Below, piece by piece: positions 35,717-44,906 of a DNA stretch of 64,000 bases (position 1 is the first letter of the stretch; each line of letters opens with the position of its first letter). The DNA is taken from the NCBI RefSeq assembly GCF_002250505.1, contig NZ_NJGY01000002.1, forward strand, positions 364,839-428,838, given 5' to 3'. The notes beneath the pieces are model-generated. The model saw nothing but the letters and a program-made list of their open reading frames with translations. It searched no databases and was not told where the DNA came from. Source of the stretch: Janthinobacterium sp. PC23-8 (GTDB taxonomy: Bacteria; Pseudomonadota; Gammaproteobacteria; Burkholderiales; Burkholderiaceae_D). The translations under genes and the position numbers were made by a program.

Positions 35717-38208
35717 TCATGGCCGGCATGCACACCCCCGCGCCTGTCCCCGAATTTCTGCTGCGACTGGACCGCACCCTGCGCCAGCTGGAAGACAGCG
35801 GCGAGATCCTGTCCGTCTCGGCGCAACTGCTGGGACAGCAATTGCAAGCCCAGCAAGTGGCCTGTTTCGATATCGGCCAGCAACTGCATTACCCGACCTT
35901 GCGCCACGCCTGGAACGACGGCCTGGCGCCGGGCGCCGTCGGTGAATATTTCCTTGGTGAATATGCGGCCGGCCTGGCCGCAGAACTGGAAGCGGACCAC
36001 CCGGTGGCCGTCGACGATATCCGCCTCGACCCGCGCACGGCGACCCCTGACGCCCTGGCCACCTTCGGGCGGCTGGGCATCCGCGCGTTCCTGAATATCC
36101 CCATCGTCAAGCAAGGCCGGTTGGCCGCCCTGTTCGTCGTGCACAGCCGCGCGGCGCGCGCCTGGCAGGCAGACGAGATTACGCTGGCGGTGCAAGTGGC
36201 CGAACGGGTGTGGGCCAGCTTGCTGTGCGCCCAGGCGCAAGCCCAGGTACGCTCGCTGAACGCCGACATGGAGCGCCAGGTGGCCGAGCGCACGCGCGAA
36301 TTCGGCCTCACCTGGCGCGTCAGCCCCGATTTGCTGGGCGTGCTGAACCTGGAAGGCCGCTTCGAGCATATCAACCCCGCCTGGGAAACCACCCTGGGCT
36401 GGACCGGGCACGACATCCGCACCACGCCCTTCATGAGCCTGATCCACCCCGACGACCAGGAGTCGACCCTGGCGGTCTGGCAGGCCTTGCTGCAGGGCCA
36501 GCCTGCGTTGCGCTTTGAAAACCGCTACCGCGCCAAGGGCGGCCGCTGGCACTGGCTGCAATGGGTGGCCGTGCCGGAAAATGGCAAGATCTATTGCAGC
36601 GCGCGCGACGTCAGCGACGAAAAGGCCGCGGCGCAAGCCTTGCGCGCGGCCCAGGCGTCGCTCGACCATAGCGTGTCGGCGTTGCTGCAATCGCAAAAGC
36701 TCGAAGCGCTGGGCAAGCTGACGGGCGGCGTGGCCCATGATTTCAACAATGTGCTGCAAATTATCTCGGGTAATCTGCAACTGTTGCAGATCACCGTGGG
36801 CAGCGATGCGCTGGCAGCCAAGCGCATCGCCAGTTCCAGCGCCGCCGTCGAACGCGGCGCCAAGCTATCGGCGCAACTGCTGGCGTTCGCCCGCCGGCAA
36901 CCCTTGAAACCGCTGGTAACGGACTTGAAAGCCCTGCTGCGCTCGACGGAAGACCTGTTGCGCCGCGCCGTCGGCGAAACGGTTGACACGCAAGTGCAGA
37001 TCGCCAGCGACGCCTGGCAGGCGCTGGTCGACCCGAACCAGCTGGAAAACGTGATCCTGAACCTGGCCATCAATGCGCGCGACGCGATGGAGGGCCAGGG
37101 CCGGCTGACGGTGGCCCTGTTCAATTGTTCCGTGGCTGGCGGCGAAGATCTGGCGGCCGGCGAGTATGTGCAACTGGCCATCGGCGACACCGGCAGCGGC
37201 ATCGCCCCCGAGCTGATCGACAAGATTTTTGAACCGTTCTTTACCACCAAGAAAGAGGGCGAAGGCTCGGGCCTGGGTCTGTCCATGGCGTATGGCTTTC
37301 TGAAACAAAGCGGCGGCCATCTGCGCGTCGAAAGCACGCTGGGTACGGGCACCACCTTCCGCATCTATCTGCCGCGCTCGCTCGACGGCGTGACGGAACT
37401 GCCTTTGCAGCTGACAGGCCCCGTGCTGGGCGGCACGGAAACCATTTTGGTGGTGGAAGACGATCCGCACGTGCAAACCACCGTGGTCGACATGCTGCGC
37501 GGCCTCGGCTACAGCGTGCTCAAGGCGTCCGACGGCCAGGGCGCCCTCAATATTGTCGCTGGCGGCGTGCAGGTCGACCTGTTGTTTACCGACGTAGTGA
37601 TGCCCGGTCCGGTGGCCAGCACGGAACTGGCGCGCCAGGCGCGGCAGCTGTTGCCCGGCCTGGCCGTCTTGTTTACCTCGGGCTACACGCAGGACGCCAT
37701 CATGCACGGCGGACGGCTCGATGCGGGCGTGGAGTTGCTCAGCAAGCCGTACCGGCGCGAAGATCTGGCGCGGCGCCTGCGCCATCTGCTGGCCAACCGC
37801 CAGCATGTGACGCTCTTGCAGCAAGAACTGGAGCAACCATCGCCAGCGGCCAACGCGCGCGCGCGAGGACGCAACATCCTGCTGGTGGAAGACAATGAGG
37901 ACGCGCGCGCCATGACCAGCGAATTGCTCGACATGCTGGGCCATGAGGTGACGGCGGTGGGTTCGGCCGAAGCAGCGCTGCCGCTGCTGGCCATGCCGGG
38001 ACTGGAAATCCTGCTGACCGACATCAGCCTGCCGCGCATGTCTGGCACGGAACTGGCCGCGCTGGCCGCCCGCGATCATCCTGGCCTGCAAGTGGTGTTT
38101 TCCACCGGCCATGCGCCAGCCAATTCCGGCGTGCGGGACCCGGCGGCCCGTTTCCTGCTCAAGCCGTTTTCAGTCGAGCAGTTGCAGCAGGCCTTGCAGC
38201 CGGATTAA
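35713..38208 (+). CDS. Hybrid sensor histidine kinase (GAF-PAS-HisKA-HATPase-REC-REC)
   Basis: An 831-residue soluble kinase: GAF domain (about 20-180), coiled coil (182-195), PAS domain (about 200-300; LLGVLNLEGRFEHINPAWETTLGW shown only as LGVLNLEGRF), HisKA with H342 (GGVAHDFNN), HATPase (NLAINARDAM, GDTGSGI, GSGLGLSM), receiver with D627 (LFTDVVMPG), receiver with D770 (LTDISLPRMSG). The GTG at 35713 overlaps the previous stop (GTGATC); ATG 35719 is an equally possible start. It closes the four-gene signalling block. Confidence 0.92.
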   Translation: MIMAGMHTPAPVPEFLLRLDRTLRQLEDSGEILSVSAQLLGQQLQAQQVACFDIGQQLHYPTLRHAWNDGLAPGAVGEYFLGEYAAGLAAELEADHPVAVDDIRLDPRTATPDALATFGRLGIRAFLNIPIVKQGRLAALFVVHSRAARAWQADEITLAVQVAERVWASLLCAQAQAQVRSLNADMERQVAERTREFGLTWRVSPDLLGVLNLEGRFEHINPAWETTLGWTGHDIRTTPFMSLIHPDDQESTLAVWQALLQGQPALRFENRYRAKGGRWHWLQWVAVPENGKIYCSARDVSDEKAAAQALRAAQASLDHSVSALLQSQKLEALGKLTGGVAHDFNNVLQIISGNLQLLQITVGSDALAAKRIASSSAAVERGAKLSAQLLAFARRQPLKPLVTDLKALLRSTEDLLRRAVGETVDTQVQIASDAWQALVDPNQLENVILNLAINARDAMEGQGRLTVALFNCSVAGGEDLAAGEYVQLAIGDTGSGIAPELIDKIFEPFFTTKKEGEGSGLGLSMAYGFLKQSGGHLRVESTLGTGTTFRIYLPRSLDGVTELPLQLTGPVLGGTETILVVEDDPHVQTTVVDMLRGLGYSVLKASDGQGALNIVAGGVQVDLLFTDVVMPGPVASTELARQARQLLPGLAVLFTSGYTQDAIMHGGRLDAGVELLSKPYRREDLARRLRHLLANRQHVTLLQQELEQPSPAANARARGRNILLVEDNEDARAMTSELLDMLGHEVTAVGSAEAALPLLAMPGLEILLTDISLPRMSGTELAALAARDHPGLQVVFSTGHAPANSGVRDPAARFLLKPFSVEQLQQALQPD

Positions 38209-38217
38209 GGTTTTTCA

Positions 38218-38272
38218 GGGCATAAAATTTCTTAAAACACAATAAAGAACGGTGTTTTTTAAAAGTATGCCC
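38218..38272 (+). terminator. Possible extended terminator hairpin
   Basis: An outer stem gggcata (38218-38224) with tatgccc (38266-38272) encloses an inner AT-rich stem aaaacac (38234-38240) with gtgtttt (38252-38258) and a T run to 38260. It is placed 9 bases after the kinase stop. The inner element is terminator-like. Confidence 0.45.
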
Positions 38273-38342
38273 CTCCGGCATGGTTTTGCAGGATGGCCAC
38301 CATGCTAGAGTATTGCTTTCTATCCATCTGCCAGACTCCCCG

Positions 38343-39248
38343 ATGACCTTGCCCTCCTCCCTGATCGCCACCGCCTTGCTGGCCGCCGTCCAGGGTGCCG
38401 TCGCCGCCCCCATGACGCTGGACGACTACCTGGCGCTGAACGGCCCGCAAGCCACGGTCCAGATCGCTTACGGCCCGGCGCCGTCGCAATACGCCCAGCT
38501 GTTCCGCCCCAGCGGCACCGGTCCGTTTCCGGTGGTGGTGCTGGTCCATGGCGGCTGCTGGACAGTCCAGTTCGGCGGCATCAAACAGATGCGCAACGTC
38601 GCCAATGCCTTGAGCAGCCAGGGCATCGCCGTGTGGAACGTCGAATACCGCCGCGTCGACGAGGAAGGCGGCGGCTATCCCGGCACCTACCAGGACATGC
38701 ATGCGGCCATGGACAGCCTGCAAAGCCATGCCGGCCAGTACCAGCTCGACACCAGCCGCATCCTTGCCATGGGCCATTCGGCCGGCGGCCAGCTGGTGCA
38801 ATGGATCGCCGGCCGCAGCGAGCTACCGAAAAGCAGCCCGCTCTACCGCGAGCATCTTCTGCCGATCAAGAACATCATCAGCCTGGGCGGCCTGGCCGAC
38901 CTGCGCCATGAAGCAACGCTGATCCAGTCCAGCTGCGAGCGCGACATCGCCCAGCTGGCAGGCAGCGCCAGCCTTGAGCGCCCCGACATCTACAGCGACA
39001 CCAACGCCGCCGACCTGATGCCCAACGCCAGCCGCACCGTGCTGATCACGGGCGAGCTCGACACCATCTCCCCGCCGCGCGTGGCGCATGATTACGCAGC
39101 CAAAGCCATGCAAGCCGGCGACCATGCGGAAGTGCTGATACTGCCAGGCGCCAGCCACTACGACGAGATCGCGGCGACCTCGCCGGCGTGGAAGCTGATT
39201 TTGCCGGTGATACGGCAAATGCTGGGCCTGCAAAGCGAGCGCCAATGA
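38343..39248 (+). CDS. Exported alpha/beta hydrolase (BD-FAE/esterase-like)
   Basis: A 301-residue protein with a signal peptide (LIATALLAAVQGAVA, cleavage near residue 21-22). It has the oxyanion-hole motif HGGCW, the nucleophile elbow GHSAGG with Ser near residue 142, and the probable acid and His in the C-terminal region (TGELDT; GASHYDE). The fold is that of the BD-FAE/carboxylesterase group, acting outside the inner membrane. The substrate is unknown. ATG 38343 gives a good signal peptide; the frame's earlier start at 38280 does not. It overlaps the small gene downstream by four bases. Confidence 0.9.
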   Translation: MTLPSSLIATALLAAVQGAVAAPMTLDDYLALNGPQATVQIAYGPAPSQYAQLFRPSGTGPFPVVVLVHGGCWTVQFGGIKQMRNVANALSSQGIAVWNVEYRRVDEEGGGYPGTYQDMHAAMDSLQSHAGQYQLDTSRILAMGHSAGGQLVQWIAGRSELPKSSPLYREHLLPIKNIISLGGLADLRHEATLIQSSCERDIAQLAGSASLERPDIYSDTNAADLMPNASRTVLITGELDTISPPRVAHDYAAKAMQAGDHAEVLILPGASHYDEIAATSPAWKLILPVIRQMLGLQSERQ

Positions 39249-39469
39249 AAACCCTGAAATTCAATATTTTCGGCACCCTGATCGCCGTCAACGGCGCGCC
39301 CGGCGCCTGGCAGGCTTATTATCTTGGCGCCGAAGGCAAACGCCGCCCCGCCGACTTCATCATACCGAACGACATTGCCGAACCAGACCTGTGCGACTAC
39401 CTGGCCGACCTGTTCCATGAAGAAGCCACACCGCGCAACAACACGGCAAGCGAGATCAACCATGCTTGA
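39245..39469 (+). CDS. Small conserved protein, DUF7661-like
   Basis: A 74-residue protein, MKTLKFNIFG at the start and YYLGAEGKRRPADFIIPNDI in the middle, matching what I remember as the DUF7661 group of unknown function. No signal peptide. ATGA overlap with the esterase gene implies coupling. The assignment to the family is from memory and not certain. Confidence 0.65.
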   Translation: MKTLKFNIFGTLIAVNGAPGAWQAYYLGAEGKRRPADFIIPNDIAEPDLCDYLADLFHEEATPRNNTASEINHA

Positions 39470-39533
39470 CTTGCTTGCAAAGCATGAACACCGATACAGC
39501 GCGAACCAGCCCGCGCCGCAGGCAAAGGCCCCC

Positions 39534-39557
39534 CGGGCGTCTCCGGCCCGCTTTTTT
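39534..39557 (+). terminator. Terminator between convergent genes
   Basis: cgggc (39534-39538) pairs with gcccg (39546-39550) around a 7-base loop and six T residues follow. It ends the esterase/DUF7661 transcript before the convergent SRPBCC gene. Confidence 0.55.
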
Positions 39558-39563
39558 CAGGTC

Positions 39564-40073
39564 TTACTGCACGCGTGCAAGATAGGCTGCCAACTGCGCA
39601 AAAGTCGCCCCAAACCCCTGCTTCATCGACTCATGCCCTTCCTTGAAGGTTGCCTGTTCAAGCTCTGAATCCCCCTGCGGCACCGACCGCAACGTCATCA
39701 TCGTCTTCCCGTCCTCCACCGATAAAGTCATGGTATTAAGCGACGTCAAAGGCCAGGTCGCGCTCACCGGATGCCGCACCACATTGCCTTCCTGATCCGC
39801 AAACGACGAAACGAAAACCACCTTCTCCGGCGCTGCGATGGCCTGGTATACAAACTTCCCCCACATCTCATAGCCATTATCGGCTCGCATACCGTAGTGG
39901 AACATGCCGCCCGGCTTGAACTCCAGCGCCAGCACGCTGAGTTCAAAGCCCACCGGGCCCCACCACTGCAGCAGACGTTCCGGCTCGCGCCACGACTGGA
40001 ACACCAGCTCGCGCGGTGCCTCAAACGTCTGGGTAATCACAAACTCGCTGCTTGCCTGTTCTTTTGTCGCCAT
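39564..40073 (-). CDS. SRPBCC / AHSA1-like domain protein
   Basis: A 169-residue START/Bet v1-like protein: ITQTFEAPRELVFQSWREPERLLQWWGP is the classic AHSA1 N-terminal segment (only parts are given), followed by FKPGGMFHYGM and the C-terminal helix HESMKQGFGATFAQLAAYL. Such proteins bind hydrophobic ligands or act as regulators; no ligand can be inferred. ATG 40073 is supported by the family N terminus; the open frame reaches 40376 across the promoter region. It is divergent from the marR gene, so both may respond to the same operator. Confidence 0.88.
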   Translation of the reverse strand: MATKEQASSEFVITQTFEAPRELVFQSWREPERLLQWWGPVGFELSVLALEFKPGGMFHYGMRADNGYEMWGKFVYQAIAAPEKVVFVSSFADQEGNVVRHPVSATWPLTSLNTMTLSVEDGKTMMTLRSVPQGDSELEQATFKEGHESMKQGFGATFAQLAAYLARVQ

Positions 40074-40171
40074 GACGATACTCCCCGATAAAGTGGACCA
40101 GCCCTGAATGTAGCAGCGTACGGAAAAATCACAAAGCCCTACACATTCAGCATTTCTCAGTGTTAAAATAT

Positions 40172-40189
40172 TAGTTCGATACCTAACTA
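40172..40189. promoter_or_regulatory. Candidate MarR operator
   Basis: An inverted repeat tagtt (40172-40176) and aacta (40185-40189) with an 8-base spacer, 17 bases before the marR start and in the region shared with the divergent SRPBCC gene. MarR regulators usually bind 16-20 bp palindromes overlapping their own promoter, so autoregulation is likely. Confidence 0.5.
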
Positions 40190-40205
40190 TTAGACGACTT
40201 ACCTT

Positions 40206-40640
40206 ATGCTTGATATTCAAGAGCGCTTCTCCACCGCACTCCACAAGACGGCGCGCGGCTGGCGGCACGCCATCGACCGGCGCCTGAAAGACCTCGACCT
40301 GGGGCAAGCAAGCTGGATGTGCATCGCCATGATCGCCAAATCGCCGCAAGCGCCGTCGCAAAGCGAGCTGGCCCATCAGCTGGGGGTGGAAAACCCGACC
40401 ATGGTGTCGATGCTGGACCGGCTGGTGAAATCAGGCTTCGTGCAGCGCCAGCCGTCCGCGCTGGACCGGCGCGTGAAACTGGTGGTGCTGACCGAGGCTG
40501 GCATGCAAGTGTTTGAAACGGTGCGCAAGGAAGCAGACAGTTTCCGCAGGGAGCTGCTGCAAGGCATAGACGCGGACCAGTTGCTGGCCGCCACCGAATT
40601 GCTGGAAGCGTTGCAGGCGGCGACGGAGAAATCCGCGTGA
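40206..40640 (+). CDS. MarR family transcriptional regulator
   Basis: A 144-residue winged helix-turn-helix regulator. PSQSELAHQLGVENPTMVSMLDRL is the recognition-helix region and LDRRVKLVVLTEAG the wing, both typical of MarR. It is the first gene of an efflux operon, so it most probably represses the operon until a toxic ligand binds. GTGA overlap with the MFS gene downstream (its GTG at 40637). Confidence 0.93.
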   Translation: MLDIQERFSTALHKTARGWRHAIDRRLKDLDLGQASWMCIAMIAKSPQAPSQSELAHQLGVENPTMVSMLDRLVKSGFVQRQPSALDRRVKLVVLTEAGMQVFETVRKEADSFRRELLQGIDADQLLAATELLEALQAATEKSA

Positions 40641-42205
40641 ATGCCGTCACCACAGCCTCACCGCTGCCCGCGTCAAGCGACCCCACGCTCAACCGGCGCA
40701 TGATCACGATATCGATCATGCTGGCCACCATCATCCAGGCGCTCGACGGCACCATCGCCAACGTGGCCCTGCCGCACATGCAGGGCAGCCTGTCCGCCTC
40801 GCAAGACCAGATCACCTGGGTGCTGACGTCCTTTATCGTGGCCGCCGCCATTGCCACGCCACTGACGGGCTGGCTGTGCGACCGTTTTGGCCAGAAAAAG
40901 ACGTTTCTGGTGTCTGTTGCGGGTTTTACCATCGCATCGGTGCTGTGCGGCCTGTCGGCGACCTTGTCCGAAATCGTTGCCGCCCGCCTGCTGCAGGGCG
41001 TGTTCGGCGCGGCGCTGGTGCCGTTGTCGCAAGCGGTGCTGCTGGACATCAATCCGCGCGAAAAGCATGGCTCGGCCATGGCCATCTGGGGCATGGGCGT
41101 GATGATCGGGCCTATCCTCGGGCCGACGCTCGGCGGCTGGCTGACAGACAGCTACAGCTGGCGCTGGGTCTTCTTCATCAATATCCCGATTGGCGCGATG
41201 GCCTTCTATGGCATCTGGCGCTATATCCGCAAGGATGCGCCGAATCGCCGCATGAATTTCGACATGTTCGGTTTTGCAACGCTCAGCCTGTCGATCGGCG
41301 CGCTGCAGATGCTGCTGGACCGGGGCGAGCAGAATGACTGGTTTTCGTCGACGGAAACCTGGATCGAAGCGATCGTACTGGCCATGAGCTTGTGTTATTT
41401 CATCGCCCATACGGCCTTGCGGCCCGCCGGCAAGTCCTTCCTCGATTACCGGCTGCTGAAAAACTCGAACTATGTGAGCGGCCTGCTATTCATCTTTATC
41501 GTCGGCCTGGTGCTGTTCGCCACCCGTGCGCTGACGCCCTCGATGCTGCAGGGGCTGATGAATTATCCGGCGGCGATTGCCGGCCTGGTGACGGCGCCGA
41601 GCGGCCTGGGCACCATGATGGCGATGCTGGTGGTGGGCAAACTGACGGGCAAGTTCGATACGCGGCTGCTGCTGGGCGTGGGCTTTTCGATCACGGCGTT
41701 TTCGTTGTGGCAGATGGCCAATTTCACGCTGGACCTGGTGCCGCAGACCGTGGTGTGGAACGGCATTATCCAGGGCATCGGCCTGGGCCTGGTGTTTGTC
41801 CCCTTGAGTGCGGCCACCTTTGCCACCTTGTCGCCGCAAATGCGGGCGGAAGGCACGGCGATTTATAGCCTGGTGCGCAATATCGGCAGCAGTATCGGCA
41901 TCGCGCTGGTGCAAACCCTTTTGGTGCGCAACACGCAGATCGCCCATGCGTCGCTGACCGAGCACATCAATATCGCCAACCCGGCCCTGCACGAGCCGGC
42001 GATCGCCAGGGTATTTGATTTGTCCACCGGTCCCGGCATGGCCGCCCTGAATGGCGAGATCAACCGGCAAGCCTCGATGATCGCCTACCTCGACGACTTC
42101 TGGATGATGATGTGGCTGACCATTTTGGTGCTGCCATTGCTGCTCCTGATCAAGCCACCGAAGAAAAATGCGCCTGTCGTGGTCGACCACGCGGCGATGG
42201 AGTAA
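40637..42205 (+). CDS. DHA2 family MFS multidrug transporter (EmrB type)
   Basis: A 522-residue membrane transporter with 14 probable segments. The family motifs LDGTIANVALPHMQGSL, LTGWLCDRFGQKK, and PILGPTLGGWLTDSYSWRW (motif C, G-x-x-x-G-P-x-x-G-G) identify a DHA2/EmrB proton-driven drug exporter. The start is GTG 40637. It pairs with the downstream outer-membrane factor and the membrane-fusion protein to make a tripartite pump. Confidence 0.93.
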   Translation: MNAVTTASPLPASSDPTLNRRMITISIMLATIIQALDGTIANVALPHMQGSLSASQDQITWVLTSFIVAAAIATPLTGWLCDRFGQKKTFLVSVAGFTIASVLCGLSATLSEIVAARLLQGVFGAALVPLSQAVLLDINPREKHGSAMAIWGMGVMIGPILGPTLGGWLTDSYSWRWVFFINIPIGAMAFYGIWRYIRKDAPNRRMNFDMFGFATLSLSIGALQMLLDRGEQNDWFSSTETWIEAIVLAMSLCYFIAHTALRPAGKSFLDYRLLKNSNYVSGLLFIFIVGLVLFATRALTPSMLQGLMNYPAAIAGLVTAPSGLGTMMAMLVVGKLTGKFDTRLLLGVGFSITAFSLWQMANFTLDLVPQTVVWNGIIQGIGLGLVFVPLSAATFATLSPQMRAEGTAIYSLVRNIGSSIGIALVQTLLVRNTQIAHASLTEHINIANPALHEPAIARVFDLSTGPGMAALNGEINRQASMIAYLDDFWMMMWLTILVLPLLLLIKPPKKNAPVVVDHAAME

Positions 42206-42210
42206 CCCTG

Positions 42211-43659
42211 ATGAAGAAAGTGACCATGAAGCTCCCCCTTGCCGTGCTGGCCTTCAGTATTGCCCTGGCCGGCTGCGCCAGCATTCCGCCCGACACGCAG
42301 GTATTGCCGCAGCAAGACCTGGCGACAACGCAGCTGGCCGCCGATATCCATCTGGCCAGCGAAGGCTGGCCAGCGGCCCAGTGGTGGCGCCAGTTCCAGG
42401 ATGAGCAGCTCGACGGCCTGGTCGAACAGGCGCTCTCCAGCAGCCCCAGCCTGGACGTGGCCAATACCCGCATCGCCTCGGCCCTGTCCGCTTTTGACTA
42501 CCAGCATGCGGACCGCGATCCCCGTGTGGATATGAACGCCAATCTCAACCGCCAGCGCTATTCGGGCAACGGCCTCACGCCCGCGCCCATCGGCGGCAAT
42601 TACTACACCGAGGCGACATTCAAGGTGCAAGCCCATTACGACCTCGACTGGTGGGGCAAGCACAAGGCGCAGATCGCCGCCGCCCTGGGTGAAGTCAACG
42701 CCCGCCGCGCCGAGTATGCGATGGCCGAGCAGATGCTGGCCGCCGAGATTGCTCGCCATTACTTCAGCATGCAAAATGGCTGGGCCCGCATGGACAATCT
42801 GCATGCGCTGCTGACCTTGCAGCAGTCGCTGGTCACGGACAAGGACAAGCGCATTGCCAACGGCCTGGGCGTCAACGACGACCATCTGTCCGCGCAAACC
42901 CGCTTGAGCTTGCTGGAACAGCAGATCGCCTTGCTGGAAACCCAGATCGTCACCGAGCGCGAAGCGCTGCGCGCGCTATTGGGTGCGGACAGCACCGCGC
43001 TGGCCCATCTGCAGCCGCACGCGGTGCTGGCCTTGCCGCACAGTCTGCCCGGCAAGCTGGGCATGGAGTTGCTGGCGCGCCGTCCCGACCTGCAGGCAGC
43101 GCGCTGGCGGGTGCAAGCGTCGATGAACCGGATCGAGGCTGAGCAAGCGGCGTTCTATCCCGATATCGACCTGGGTGCGTCCATCGGCCTGGACACGGTC
43201 AGGCTCGGCAAGTTGCTGCAAGCGGGCAGCCGCACCCTGTTTGTCGGGCCGGCCCTGTCGCTGCCCCTGTTCGACAGCGGCCGCCTGCAAGCCCGGCTCG
43301 ATGGCGCGCGCAAGGAGCGCAACGAACTGATCGCCGACTACAACCAGAATGTGTTCAATGTGGTGCGCGACGTGGCGCAGGCCGGCGCCCGCGTGCAGGG
43401 CGTGGAGCACCAGTTGCGCCTGCAGGGCGAGAGCCTGCGCGCCAGCGAAGCGCAGCTGCGCAACGCCAACGCCCGCCTGAAACAGGGCCTGGCCGACCGC
43501 GCCACCGTGCTCAATGCGGAAATGACCGTGCGCGGCCAGGTGGACCTGGGCATGCAGCTGCAAAACCAGCGCCAGAACGCGGAAGTCAATTTGAACGTGG
43601 CACTGGGCGGCGGCTATCGCGGCGCCAGCGATTTTGCTTCCACCACAACGACCAAATAA
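42211..43659 (+). CDS. Outer membrane efflux lipoprotein (NodT/OprM family)
   Basis: A 482-residue TolC-like channel. Signal peptide with the lipobox ALAGC (Cys22 or nearby), then PAAQWWRQFQDEQLDGLVEQAL, YDLDWWGKHKAQIAAAL, LARRPDLQAARWRVQASMNRIEAEQAAFYPDI (parts) and LPLFDSGRLQARLDGA, all family hallmarks. It lies between the MFS and HlyD genes, completing an EmrAB-TolC-like complex. ATG 42211 is the start; the earlier one at 42112 is inside the MFS gene. Confidence 0.93.
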   Translation: MKKVTMKLPLAVLAFSIALAGCASIPPDTQVLPQQDLATTQLAADIHLASEGWPAAQWWRQFQDEQLDGLVEQALSSSPSLDVANTRIASALSAFDYQHADRDPRVDMNANLNRQRYSGNGLTPAPIGGNYYTEATFKVQAHYDLDWWGKHKAQIAAALGEVNARRAEYAMAEQMLAAEIARHYFSMQNGWARMDNLHALLTLQQSLVTDKDKRIANGLGVNDDHLSAQTRLSLLEQQIALLETQIVTEREALRALLGADSTALAHLQPHAVLALPHSLPGKLGMELLARRPDLQAARWRVQASMNRIEAEQAAFYPDIDLGASIGLDTVRLGKLLQAGSRTLFVGPALSLPLFDSGRLQARLDGARKERNELIADYNQNVFNVVRDVAQAGARVQGVEHQLRLQGESLRASEAQLRNANARLKQGLADRATVLNAEMTVRGQVDLGMQLQNQRQNAEVNLNVALGGGYRGASDFASTTTTK

Positions 43660-43677
43660 TTCATCAGAGAACCGACC

Positions 43678-44841
43678 ATGAGCAACGACAACACCGCTGT
43701 TTCCACCGAAAACCCCGGCAAGCGCAAGACCGTGCTGATCGCCATTACCGCCGCCTTCGTGCTGGCCGGCCTGGGCTGGGCCGCCTATTACAAGCTGGTG
43801 CTGTCCAAAGAGGAAGTCACCGACAACGCCTATGTAGGCGGCAACCTGGTGACCTTGTCGGCCCAGGTAACGGGCAATGTCGACGAAATCCGCGCCGACG
43901 AAACGCAGATGGTCAAAGCCGGCGCGCCGTTGATTACCCTCAACGCCATCGATGCCGACCTGGCATTGCGCCAGGCCGAAGCGCGCCTGGGCAATGTGGT
44001 GCGCCAGGAACGCGAGCGCTATGCCAGCGTGGCGCAGTACGACGCCGTGATCGAGCAGCGGCGCCTGGCGCTGGTCACCGCCCAGGGCAATCTGGCGCGC
44101 CGCGCGCCGCTGGCACTCGATCACACCATTTCCGGTGAAGACCTGGCCCATGCCAAACAGGCGGTCGACGACGCAAAAGCAGCCCTGGCGGTGGCGCAGC
44201 GCCAGGCCGACTCGGCCAAGGCCGGCGTGGCGGGCGTGGGCCTGGTCAGCCATCCGGCGGTGCTCTCTGCCAAAGGCGATGTGCTGCAAGCGTGGCTGGC
44301 CGTGCGCCGCAACGCCGTACTCGCGCCGGTGTCCGGTTATGTGGCCAAGCGCAGCGTGCAGCTGGGCAGCCATGTGACGCCGGGCACGCCCCTGATGTCC
44401 ATCGTGCCGCTGGACCAGCTGTGGGTCGACGCCAACTTCAAGGAGTCGGAACTGCGCAATATCCGTATTGGCCAGGCGGCAACCATCGAGACGGACTTGT
44501 ACGGCAGCAAAGTCGTGTATCACGGCAAGGTGCTGGGCATGTCGGCAGGTACCGGCAGCGCGTTTTCGCTGCTGCCGGCGCAAAACGCCACCGGCAACTG
44601 GATCAAGGTGGTGCAGCGCGTGCCGGTACGCATCAGCCTGGACCCGAAAGAGCTGGCAGCCCATCCGCTGCGCATCGGCCTGTCGACCACGGTGACGGTG
44701 GACACCAGCCATGCCGAAGGGGCGACGCTGGACCAGCCGATGCTGGCCAGCGCCTTGTATGCGACCCAAGCCCTGAGCCAGCCGGTGGCGGAAGCGGAGA
44801 AGATTGCCGATACGATTATTGCGCAGAATCTGGCTCGTTAA
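43678..44841 (+). CDS. HlyD/EmrA family membrane fusion protein
   Basis: A 387-residue periplasmic adaptor with one N-terminal transmembrane segment (about 18-38), the lipoyl halves (VTDNAYVGGNLVTLSAQVTGNV; APVSGYVAKRSVQLGSHV), a coiled-coil hairpin (about 90-180), and the beta-barrel part with DQLWVDANFKESELRNIRIGQ. It bridges the inner-membrane exporter and the outer-membrane channel. The EmrA-like features match an MFS partner rather than an RND pump. Confidence 0.94.
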   Translation: MSNDNTAVSTENPGKRKTVLIAITAAFVLAGLGWAAYYKLVLSKEEVTDNAYVGGNLVTLSAQVTGNVDEIRADETQMVKAGAPLITLNAIDADLALRQAEARLGNVVRQERERYASVAQYDAVIEQRRLALVTAQGNLARRAPLALDHTISGEDLAHAKQAVDDAKAALAVAQRQADSAKAGVAGVGLVSHPAVLSAKGDVLQAWLAVRRNAVLAPVSGYVAKRSVQLGSHVTPGTPLMSIVPLDQLWVDANFKESELRNIRIGQAATIETDLYGSKVVYHGKVLGMSAGTGSAFSLLPAQNATGNWIKVVQRVPVRISLDPKELAAHPLRIGLSTTVTVDTSHAEGATLDQPMLASALYATQALSQPVAEAEKIADTIIAQNLAR

Positions 44842-44856
44842 ACCCAGGGGCAAGAA

Positions 44857-44881
44857 CCGGGGTCAGACGGTCTGACCCCGG
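44857..44881. repeat. Perfect GC-rich palindrome, possibly dispersed
   Basis: ccggggtcaga and tctgaccccgg, 11-base arms with a cgg loop, between the convergent emrA-like and EF-G genes. It may act as a bidirectional terminator without a T run, or be a dispersed palindrome of the GGGGTCAGACC type, which I have the impression is frequent in related genomes. Confidence 0.6.
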
Positions 44882-44906
44882 CATCTGCTTCACGGGTTTG
44901 GTTTGG

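Noticed and set aside
42976-44853. 625-codon minus-strand frame across the outer-membrane factor and HlyD genes
   Set aside because: Antisense to two recognised efflux genes and spans their junction; composition is that of a shadow frame.
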